26,056 nucleotides of DNA from Intoshia linei (taxonomy: Eukaryota > Orthonectida > Rhopaluridae): NCBI GenBank assembly GCA_001642005.1, contig LWCA01000484.1, positions 1-26,056 on the forward strand, written 5' to 3'. Below are positions 19,430 through 26,056 of the stretch, in pieces. The position numbers were made by a program, and so were the translations under genes. Each line of letters opens with the position of its first letter. The first letter of the stretch is position 1. Under the pieces are notes generated by a model that saw nothing but the letters and a program-made list of their open reading frames with translations, was not told the origin of the DNA and made no database searches.

Positions 19430-20545
19430 TTAATACCAAAGTGCATTTTTTGATCATGAAGACGTCACTTTGTGAAATTAAAATTTTTTTAAATTCTAGG
19501 AATTATTTTAATTTTTTAAAAAATAGGGCAATCTAGAGTTTTGATCATGAAAATTAACTTTTTTGAGATTGCAATTTATGATAATACTTATGATTTAAAA
19601 AAACATATAACAGGTTGTATGTTTTATAAAATTCTAAGTTTTTTCGTTTTTAAATAAAAAAGTAATTTATGGTTTTGACAATGAAGATATACCTTTTTGA
19701 AATTATACTCCTTACTTATATAATATGCTTTGTTTGTCTGTGTGCGTGTGTTATCGTTTATTTCAATAACTACAGTCTTAGAATTTTATATAGTCCACAT
19801 TTCAATTACAGTTTTTTCCGGGGGTGTCAGCAAAATAAATTTCAACTTCCCAAACTCATATTTGACGGGTCAAAAAGTCCAATTGTTCTTTTTTTTGAAA
19901 ATCAAACGAGTTCAAAAATTTAAAAAAATATACACTCTGATACGGATTTTAAAATCATAAATATTATCATCAATTTAAATTCAAAAAAAATATATTTTCA
20001 AAGCTAAAACACCAAATAACTTTTTTTTTTAATGAAAACAGCCCTAGAATTTAAAAAAATTTACAGGTGGTACAGTTTATCCTGTACACACAAAAAATTT
20101 CAATCTAAATAAGTGACACCTTCACGGTCAAAAAAGTATTTTAGTATTCATATATTTTTTTCCTAAATATTTTATTAACAATGTATGTAAAACAAAAAAT
20201 GTAAAATAATTAACGCTCCGAAAATTAAAAAAAATAAATAATCTGATAGAGCTTATTCCAGTTGATATAAATACCAAACTTCAGCGCCATAAAATCTATG
20301 CATTTCAGGTGAAAAATATTTTTCAAATATTTCGCTAAAATAAAAATAAAAAATGTAAATATTGATCCTACAATTTCAAAAAAAATGTGTATTAAACGTC
20401 TACACATTCAAATAAAGAAATATGGGTAAAAATCTATATAATTGATTCCTTTGGAATTTTTTTCATTGCTACACAATTTTTAAATCTCAAATTATCATTT
20501 TTTAAAATTTAAATTAAAACTACAACAACGAATTACTAAAATTTT
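19430..20545 (+). repeat. Interspersed repeat R1, copy e, most complete, with inverted left arm
   Basis: 19690-20545 runs through every segment known from the other copies: ACTTATATAATATGC, GTCCACATTTCAATTACAGT, ACACTCTGATACGGATTTTA, AAGTGACACCTTCACGGTCA, GATAGAGCTTATTCCAG, ATTGATCCTACAATTTC and TATGGGTAAAAATCTATATA. The left part, 19436-19690, carries similar segments in the opposite sense (GTGCATTTTTTGATCATGAA then GACGTCACTT; GGTTTTGACAATGAAGATAT). The copy thus has inverted arms around about 19700. It lacks the AAATTGGTACTGAATAT end present in copies a, b and f. Confidence 0.65.
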
Positions 20546-20674
20546 TTTATAAAAAGGTTATTTTATGAAGTAAAAAACAGCCAAATGAGTTTAATCTAAA
20601 TTACAATAAATATATATAAATGTAGTTGTAATAAATAAAATATAATACAAAATATGAAATAATTGGTTATAAAA

Positions 20675-20680
20675 TTTATT
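20675..20680 (-). terminator. Poly(A) signal AATAAA (minus strand)
   Basis: TTTATT on the plus strand reads AATAAA on the minus strand, 17 bp below the stop codon at 20697, a suitable signal for the recombinase-like locus. Confidence 0.45.
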
Positions 20681-20696
20681 AAAAATACAAAAAATT

Positions 20697-21142
20697 TTAA
20701 AAGTTTGGAAAAGGCAAATTTAAAAAAGTGGTAGCCATTAAACAAAAATTATAATTTTTCTTTACAGTTAAATTAGATTTAGACAAGTCTTGCTTAGGCT
20801 GAATAATATTACCATTTTCAAGATATTTCCAAAATATTCGATCGTAATTATGTTGAATGGGTTTTATTTTTCCAATAAACAATTTAATGTACGAATTGAA
20901 GAATTTTGGTAATTTATACATTTTTTTTCCTTCACTTTTTTGACAATATATTTCACAATGAGAATCGAAAAGTTGAATATCAAATAAAAATATGTTGAGT
21001 AAATAAGAAGGTGGGATTTCTAGAAAATGCAACAATAGAATGGCGACTTTAAATTCAATAAATTCATCGTTGTTGGGGGCTTCGGATACAAAACTTTTTA
21101 TTTCGCTTTCTTTAAACAATTTTGATATATTTTTCATTTTAT
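20697..21142 (-). CDS. Second tyrosine-recombinase-like module, truncated (exon 2 or separate gene)
   Basis: About 148 codons. The opening FKESEIKSFVSEAPNNDEF and the following helix (FKVAILLLHFLEIPPSYL) parallel FSEAEIINFIKNAPDNEKY and IKIGVILLYFAKLTINDL of the upstream module, so this is a diverged duplicate of the recombinase-core N-half. It ends at NFCLMATTFLNLPFPNF, just before where the His-x2-Arg box would come, so the catalytic end is missing. An acceptor (ATTCTTAG, ending at 21143) precedes it. Splicing from a GTAATT donor at 21210 would remove 68 bp and join both modules in phase into one protein of about 509 aa. Otherwise translation starts at the ATG at 21137 (146 aa). I cannot decide between the two from sequence alone. 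Confidence 0.6.
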
Positions 21143-21178
21143 CTAAGAATATAATGTAATATTGACTAAGAAAATAAT

Positions 21179-21184
21179 TTTATT
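21179..21184 (-). terminator. AATAAA between the two recombinase-like modules
   Basis: On the minus strand AATAAA lies 16 bp after the stop codon at 21200. If used, the upstream module is a separate gene. If the 21210-21143 intron is spliced, this motif is intronic, or a site for an alternative shorter transcript. Confidence 0.3.
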
Positions 21185-21199
21185 CTTAATCAAAGTTGT

Positions 21200-22294
21200 T
21201 TAAAAATTACTAATATTCGCTGTTTGTATAATCCACTCAATACGAGGATTAGAAAATACACCCGTATGATCAGAACATGTTTGTGCCAAAAAATTATCCA
21301 ATTTACAAAATTTGTTGATACATTTATTCAATAAATTATAATCAAAATTCAGCAAGTGAAACAAATGATAAGTGTATCGTAAGGCATCGTCAATATTATA
21401 ACTATGATTTCTACCTGTAAATGCGACAAAATTAGATGAAACATTAATCAATCTAATATATTTGGATTTTACGAGATTTATAGTTCTTGTATCTTCCGGA
21501 TTAGTATCACTGGAAATTTCTTCGCACGATACTAATTCACGTTTTCTTTTGTTTTGTCTAAAGCTACACGTGTTATAATCTAAAAAATTGGCTAAATTCA
21601 GATATAGCGCTACATCAAAACTAAATTTATGCATGACGTTTCTACCCATTTTTTCAACACCATATCGAAAATCTTTGAATTTAGGAATGTTATAGTATCT
21701 GCGAAATAGCAATCCATTTGTGATGTCATTATATGTCAAAGTGTTAATATAATTGGTGAAATATTTTTTGCAAAAAAAAGGGATTTTATATTCATCATTT
21801 TCACTTTCAACATTATTTATGTTTTGTTTTTTAAGATTAATCCAACAACCTTTTTCAGGGTCTATACAAACATTTGATATTTCGATTATTTCAAGATCAT
21901 TAATAGTTAATTTTGCAAAATATAACAAAATTACACCAATTTTTATATGAATATACTTTTCATTGTCTGGAGCATTTTTTATAAAATTAATAATTTCCGC
22001 TTCTGAAAATCTTCTCACGGGATTCATAGGTTCAATATCGTTTCGGTAACTTTTAAGTAAAGTGTCAACTCGTTGAAATGATTTTATATGTAATCCAAAT
22101 TTTTTGTAGTATATTGAATTTAATATGACAAATAAACAACATATTGTACTTTTTTTATATTTTTTTTTTAGTTCTAATAATTTGGCATAATCGTAAAAAT
22201 CATCTTCGTCGAAATTTTCAAGTTTATCATTAAAAAGACAGAATTCTTCCCAGAGTTGATTTTTTTGTTTTTCTGCTTTGGTGAAAGGTTTCAT
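21200..22294 (-). CDS. Tyrosine-recombinase-like protein, catalytic residues lost (364 aa)
   Basis: The layout matches the phage-integrase-type proteins found in Crypton-like and related invertebrate elements. An N-terminal helical DNA-binding region (about 30-90, KKYKKSTICCLFVILNSIYY) is followed by the core start (FIKNAPDNEKY, 104-114), a beta segment (CWINLKKQ, 140-147) and the KFSFDVALYLNL helix (223-234) that precedes the catalytic box. The first catalytic Arg, expected near 126-136, is absent (FAKLTINDLEI). The expected His-x2-Arg box reads C243-S-F-R246-Q, so His is replaced by Cys. A Tyr remains at 279 (SKYI). An extra 85-residue C-terminal region has no clear match. Loss of catalytic residues with an intact 364-codon frame suggests a domesticated protein, perhaps DNA-binding. 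It may be spliced to the module at 20697-21142. Confidence 0.7.
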   Translation of the reverse strand: MKPFTKAEKQKNQLWEEFCLFNDKLENFDEDDFYDYAKLLELKKKYKKSTICCLFVILNSIYYKKFGLHIKSFQRVDTLLKSYRNDIEPMNPVRRFSEAEIINFIKNAPDNEKYIHIKIGVILLYFAKLTINDLEIIEISNVCIDPEKGCWINLKKQNINNVESENDEYKIPFFCKKYFTNYINTLTYNDITNGLLFRRYYNIPKFKDFRYGVEKMGRNVMHKFSFDVALYLNLANFLDYNTCSFRQNKRKRELVSCEEISSDTNPEDTRTINLVKSKYIRLINVSSNFVAFTGRNHSYNIDDALRYTYHLFHLLNFDYNLLNKCINKFCKLDNFLAQTCSDHTGVFSNPRIEWIIQTANISNF

Positions 22295-22767
22295 TTGAAC
22301 ATATAATAAATATTAAGGTTTTTATATTAATTACGCTTCATGAACGCAGTTTCTAGTAAGAATTTTTGATTTACATGAATGTTAATAAAATTAAAGTAAA
22401 ATGGTAACGTAGCCAATATATTGTCACTAACGTTAGTCTTCAATGATTAATAATCACTATGGCAAGTTTTTGTCAAAATACAATATAAATTGTCAAAGAA
22501 GAACTTTCATAAAAATTATCATTTTTCATTATTGCTTAGTTATATAAATCATAATTTGTTATAAAAAATTTGAAAAATGTCAAAAAAAAAACTTGTCCTA
22601 ATAATCACTATTGTTATCATTTTGATATTTATTCCACAATGAGCTACCAGACTTGCCAGAAAACTGATTAAAATATTAAGAAAAAGTACTAAAAAATTAA
22701 GGTGATAAAATTTTAAACTGACAAAATAATTAATAAGTTAAAACATAAAATTTTAAGTTACATTACT
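22295..22767. other. Spacer upstream of the recombinase-like gene
   Basis: No gene or clear repeat is seen. AT-rich sequence with A and T runs lies between the start codon at 22294 and the proposed retrotransposon LTR, and presumably contains the promoter of the minus-strand gene. Confidence 0.3.
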
Positions 22768-22850
22768 GTAGTATCCAAGAAGCACATATTATAACGTTGT
22801 ACTTTATTGATTAAACGATAATTGTTAACTCGTGAATGTTAGATACAACA
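22768..22850 (+). repeat. Candidate 5' LTR (83 bp)
   Basis: It starts TGTAGTATCC, ends AGATACAACA, and is followed directly by the primer-binding-like motif. The right border is well placed by that motif; the left border is a guess from the TGTAGT start shared with the 3' candidate. Confidence 0.35.
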
Positions 22851-22865
22851 TTGGTGTCAGAAGTG
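22851..22865 (+). other. Primer-binding-site-like motif TTGGTGTCAGAAGTG
   Basis: This motif occurs directly after the 5' LTR in many gypsy-type elements of animals (from memory). Its position just before a gag-like reading frame supports the assignment. Confidence 0.55.
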
Positions 22866-22880
22866 CTAAGTGGTAAACCC

Positions 22881-23000
22881 AACATATTGTTATCGAATGA
22901 TGGTGACTTATTGATGAACGTGAAAGATTGGATTGATAAATTTGAAAATTTTAGACTTTTGCATTATGATGATTCATCATATAAGAGAATCGAAAAGTAG
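22881..23000 (+). pseudogene. gag remnant of the Ty3/gypsy element
   Basis: About 39 codons ending in a stop at 22998-23000. VKDWIDKFENFRLLHYDD has the Trp-x3-Phe-Glu pattern at the start of gypsy Gag. The rest of gag, protease and the first part of reverse transcriptase are missing; foreign sequence, then repeat R1, follows. Confidence 0.5.
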
Positions 23001-23059
23001 TTTTATTGAAAATATGCATCTGTGACGAGGCGAAAAGACGCTTAAAACTATTATTTTTT

Positions 23060-23342
23060 TTTTGAAATATTTTATTAAAACAAAAAATGTGCATTGTACG
23101 TCTACACATTTCCAATAAAGACATATGGGTGAAAAATCTATATAATTCATTTTTTCGCAATTTTTAAATTTCAAATTTAAATAAGAAACTAAAAAAACTT
23201 TGTTAATATCATTTTTATATTACAATCCTTTGCAATAATGGTAAAATTCGACTGAAATGTTTATAAAGTGAAGATTCAGTTAATTATTGATACACAATTA
23301 GTATTTTTAAGTATTTATTAAATTGGTATGGAATATATGTCA
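23060..23342 (+). repeat. Interspersed repeat R1, copy f, inside the retrotransposon
   Basis: AAACAAAAAATGTGCATTGT, then CACATTTCCAATAAAG, TATGGGTGAAAAATCTATAT and TTACAATCCTTTGC followed by TTATTAAATTGGTATGGAAT match the terminal part of copies a and b. It ends within a few bases of where the reverse-transcriptase frame resumes, so the break in the retrotransposon coincides with the repeat terminus. Confidence 0.65.
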
Positions 23343-23344
23343 TC

Positions 23345-23902
23345 TCTATTTTAAATGACTTGGATTGTGTTATATGTTATATGGATGATATTATAGTAGC
23401 ATCTAATGATAAAGATCAGTATAAAAAAGATTTAAAAGAAGTGTTTATGCGAATACACAAATATAACATCACATTAAAGCTTATTAAAACATTTGTTGGT
23501 CAGGAAAAAATAAATATATTGGGCCACGTTGTTGATAAAGACGGAATTAACATTGACCCAAATAAAGTAAAAGCTATAGGAAATATAGCAGCACCTACCA
23601 CTCTTAAACGGTTACGTTCTTTTATAGGAATGTGTAGTTATCATAGACAATACATAAAAAACTTTGCTGATATAGTTGGACCATTACATGACTTACTAAA
23701 GCATAGATCGCAATTTATTTGGACTAATGATTGTAATAAGGCTTATATTAATTTAAAAAATTTAACTTCGGCACCGGTACTATCATTTCCAATAGTAGAT
23801 GTACCTTTCATTCTAGAAACTGATGCTTCAAATAAAGCAATGGGTGCCGTGTTAAAGCAGAATGGGAAAATAATTATAGCAACGTTGAAAAAGAATTATT
23901 AG
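23345..23902 (+). pseudogene. Reverse transcriptase C-part and start of RNase H
   Basis: The frame opens with LNDLDCVICYMDDIIVAS, containing the Tyr-x-Asp-Asp catalytic motif. GHVVDKDGINIDPNKVKAI and LRSFIGMCSYHRQYIKNFA are the usual thumb/connection motifs, and ETDASNKAMGAVL is the first Asp of RNase H. The fingers and palm upstream of the YMDD motif are gone. Truncated at both ends by the R1 junction and a frameshift. Confidence 0.8.
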
Positions 23903-24523
23903 CCGTAGCATGGGCCATTCCAAAATTTAAATATTATCTTTATAGTACTACATTTACAGTTATTACTGATCATCGACCTCTAGGTGTATATTAGAAATTC
24001 CAAAAGATTAAGTAAAAGGCAATTCAAATGGATTCAACAACTTGAAAATTACAATTTTGAAATAATATATAGAGAAGGAAAATTTAATTATACTGCAGAT
24101 ATACTGTCACGTCCCCAGTTTGATTCCGTTAACTCTATCAAATTTGTACCAGTTTCATTTGATGTACAGACATATCAATCCAATAATAATGACTGTCAGA
24201 AAGCTTTATGTAATATTAATGAAATCACGAAAGATAATATATATTATCGTTTTAAAAAGAATTTAATAATAAAGGATGCCATATTATATTTTAAAAAAGG
24301 TGATATTTTGGTTCCAGTAGTTCCACCAAAATTAATTCCAAAAATTCTGGAATATAATCACACAAATTACAGTTATTGTCATTCTGGAATTTCAAAAACC
24401 AAACGAATACTTAATCAACTCTATTTTTGGCCACAACAAACACGCACAATTGTTAGCTACCTACAAAATTGTAACATTAACAAGTCTCGTAATCATAATT
24501 TTTATAAAGAATTAACCTGTTAA
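23884..24523 (+). pseudogene. RNase H remainder and integrase zinc-binding region, frameshifted
   Basis: VEKELLAVAWAIPKFKYYLY then TVITDHRPL (about 23884-23980) is RNase H with its Glu and Asp. It is out of frame with the preceding part, and the segment normally preceding it is deleted. A second shift leads to FKWIQQLENYNFEIIYREGK and TADILSRP, the end of RNase H. Then come HTNYSYCHSGISKTK and YFWPQQTRTIVSYLQNC, the HHCC zinc-binding region of integrase, which lacks part of its second Cys pair. Confidence 0.75.
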
Positions 24524-24529
24524 AACTGA

Positions 24530-25062
24530 TAAATTTAATTTTCTTTGGCAAATTGATATATGTGGTCCTTTCACTGAATCGAATAATGGTTTTAAATATG
24601 GTGGATGGGTTGAAAGTTGTCCTGTTTTTAATATTTCTGCAGATATTATATTTGATGTTCATTCACATCATTCAGCATTCACATATTATAACTAGATACG
24701 GACCTCCGTTAGAAATTCATACGGATCTTGGTAAACAATTCGAATCTAATTTATTTAAAGAATTATGTAAGCGATTTGAAATAAAACGATCTACTTCAGA
24801 ACCATATCGACATCAACAAAATGTGGCGGTAGAACGATTTTATCGATATTTTCGAAAGAAGTTGAACATATGTTGCAAGAATGATGGGTCAAATTGGGAC
24901 GAATATTTAAACGATATATTGTTATCCGTTCGTCTATTACCCCATGAAAAATGGAGAATCTCGCCATTGGAGGTTTTATTCGGGTCACAAAGAAGCTCAT
25001 CCATTCCAAATTACTGTTTGAAAAGTTCTTGGAAAGACACTCTGGCGTATAGAAACAATTAA
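24530..25062 (+). pseudogene. Integrase catalytic core, frameshifted
   Basis: WQIDICGPF (about 24546) holds the first catalytic Asp. After frame changes, RYGPPLEIHTDLGKQFES holds the second Asp and HQQNVAVERFYRYFRKK the Glu, giving the D-D-E set. KWRISPLEVLFG is the conserved end of the core. The frame stops at 25062; the C-terminal domain continues only as broken sequence up to about 25200. Confidence 0.75.
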
Positions 25063-25213
25063 GATAAAAAAGTTCAAAAATCAGTATCCTATCATGCTGA
25101 AAATTTTATATCTAATGAACCAAAAATTTCTAAAGAACAACTTAGATACAAGTCTCGAGTCTCAAAATTACCATCAAAATTTCAAGACTACATCGTCGAC
25201 TTAAATGGAGAGG

Positions 25214-25321
25214 TGTAGTGCAATAACAAAATATCTTTATTTAATACTCTATTATCGTTATCGCACTAGAACATACACTCAAGATTATTTTAAACTTGTG
25301 ATTAAACTTATAAACACTACA
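25214..25321 (+). repeat. Candidate 3' LTR (about 108 bp)
   Basis: AAATGGAGAGG, a purine-rich tract, precedes TGTAGTG at 25214. The complementary CACTACA ends at 25321, giving matching 7-bp inverted ends. The short length resembles Mag-type LTRs. Little similarity to the 5' candidate is visible. Confidence 0.4.
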
Positions 25322-25401
25322 CATAATACAAAGTATTATTTTATACTTTATTATGGTACAATATTAAATATTTCTTTATATTGTCATGTGCAAAATTTCT
25401 G

Positions 25402-25818
25402 TTATGTTAAGTTATTTGGTTTATATAGATGTTTTGTTTTATTCAACATACTAAAACTTCTCTCTATTCCATTAGATGTTGATGGTCCATTTCTTAATGT
25501 ACTGTACAGTGAAGGAGGCTTAGATTTATTCAAAGCCATCATTATATTTGTAATGTTATTGGTTTTCAACCTTTTTTCTATGTAATGAAGTATTTTGCAT
25601 GGATCTGGAACAAATTTTAAATTTTGTAATGTTTCAAATGCTTTATTAATGTTAAATGAGTCTTTTGTCAATTTAATCACATCATCAATAGTGTGCAGTA
25701 CAAGTTGGCCATTCATATTACTATCAATTTTTTTACAATCGAATAGCATTAATTTCTGAGGGTTTTCTAATGTACCAACCATAACATTAACATATTTAAC
25801 ATCATTTAAATCTCTCAT
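25402..25818 (-). pseudogene. hAT-family transposase remnant with internal deletion (138 codons)
   Basis: The start (YVNVMVGTLENPQKLMLFDC) matches the RNase H-like core region of a group of hAT-type transposase proteins. The end (GPSTSNGIERSFSMLNK, residues 111-127) is the hAT C-terminal dimerisation motif with Glu-Arg-Ser-Phe-Ser-Met. In the full-length family these regions lie several hundred residues apart, with the catalytic core between them; here they are joined directly in one open frame. The first part of the protein is also missing. It lies just right of the gypsy 3' LTR candidate. A non-functional copy is the simplest reading. Confidence 0.6.
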
Positions 25819-26056
25819 CCGATATCATCAATATCAATTGATTTGAGCAACACAGTTTAATTCTTTCAATTTCATTCGAATATAATAGGTCAACTTTACC
25901 ACGACAGTTATTTTCAGAAAGGTTTACCTATATTGATAAATAATTATTTTAATTTTATATTATTTAATTTATGTAATGGTATGTCTGTTGACAAAAAGCT
26001 TTTAACACTTCTAATGCAAAATCACTCTTAACTTTTAAGTATTTTCGTATAGGAAT
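25819..26056. other. Right-edge spacer
   Basis: No feature is recognised. It could hold the missing 5' part of the hAT-type fragment, but I see no continuing reading frame. Confidence 0.3.

Larger units (their letters stand above)
22768..25321 (+). mobile_element. Degenerate Ty3/gypsy retrotransposon, short-LTR type
   Basis: Order seen: short LTR-like end, primer-binding-like TTGGTGTCAGAAGTG, gag remnant, an R1 repeat in place of the protease and most of the reverse transcriptase, then reverse transcriptase end, RNase H, integrase, a purine tract and a second short LTR candidate. The gag-RNase H-integrase order and motifs are those of Metaviridae-type elements. LTRs of about 100 bp recall the Mag lineage, but the two candidates here (22768-22850 and 25214-25321) share little beyond TGTAGT, so they may have diverged or belong to different insertions. 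Several frameshifts make it inactive. Confidence 0.75.

Noticed and set aside
19669-19960. Two overlapping plus-strand frames of 76-84 codons
   Set aside because: They lie in repeat R1 copy e and are rich in Phe, Leu, Ile and Lys as expected from AT-rich repeats.
20697-22294. Operon with spliced-leader trans-splicing between the two recombinase-like modules
   Set aside because: An acceptor lies just before the second ATG and the gap is 62 bp, but a normal in-phase 68-bp intron explains it more simply and no spliced-leader gene is visible.
25205-25585. 126-codon plus-strand frame after the gypsy element
   Set aside because: The first third covers the LTR candidate and the rest is antisense to the hAT transposase remnant.
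1-26056. tRNA, rRNA or other structured RNA genes
   Set aside because: I looked for tRNA box motifs and conserved rRNA blocks by eye and saw none; a covariance-model scan would be needed to be certain.

Overview
This is eukaryotic DNA, most likely from a small-bodied, AT-rich invertebrate. Genes are split by very short GT-AG introns: about 36-68 bp in most cases, with a few longer ones swollen by repeats. One gene encodes a p120/delta-catenin-type armadillo protein, an adherens-junction component found in animals. The transposon remains (Ty3/gypsy, hAT, several MITE types) also fit an animal genome. A miniaturised lophotrochozoan or flatworm-like parasite would fit the tiny introns and base composition, but the window does not fix the species.

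Layout. 76-1262 (+): a seven-exon gene of unknown function. 1327-1849 (-): an orphan 3' exon and an armadillo-like fragment, converging on the first gene. 1921-3020: repeats. 3039-3945 (-): a two-exon gene for a probable secreted or membrane-anchored protein; its second exon resembles the orphan exon at 1327. 4037-6381: four different repeats or miniature transposons. 6554-6742 (-): a small hydrophobic ORF. 7214-13487 (+): a p120-catenin-family gene of eleven exons, reconstructed from start codon to poly(A) signal, 874 residues, with armadillo repeats, a lysine-rich loop and a C-terminal A-W-V PDZ ligand; two introns carry mobile elements. 13516-15690: repeat-rich spacer. 15699-17285 (-): an intronless 528-residue protein I do not recognise. 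17389-20545: a foldback element, a perfect palindrome and the most complete copy of the window's main interspersed repeat. 20697-22294 (-): two adjacent modules of a tyrosine-recombinase-like family, either tandem genes or two exons of one gene, with catalytic residues lost. 22768-25321 (+): a wrecked Ty3/gypsy retrotransposon with a repeat lodged between gag and pol. 25402-25818 (-): an internally deleted hAT transposase.

The genes do not form a pathway. The p120-catenin gene is the clearest functional locus. The most unusual one is the recombinase-derived locus at 20697-22294: its frames stay open, while every transposase or pol fragment around it is broken or internally deleted, which points to a domesticated protein without recombinase activity.

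All exon joins are inferred by eye from splice motifs, reading phase and protein continuity. No transcript data or database search was available.
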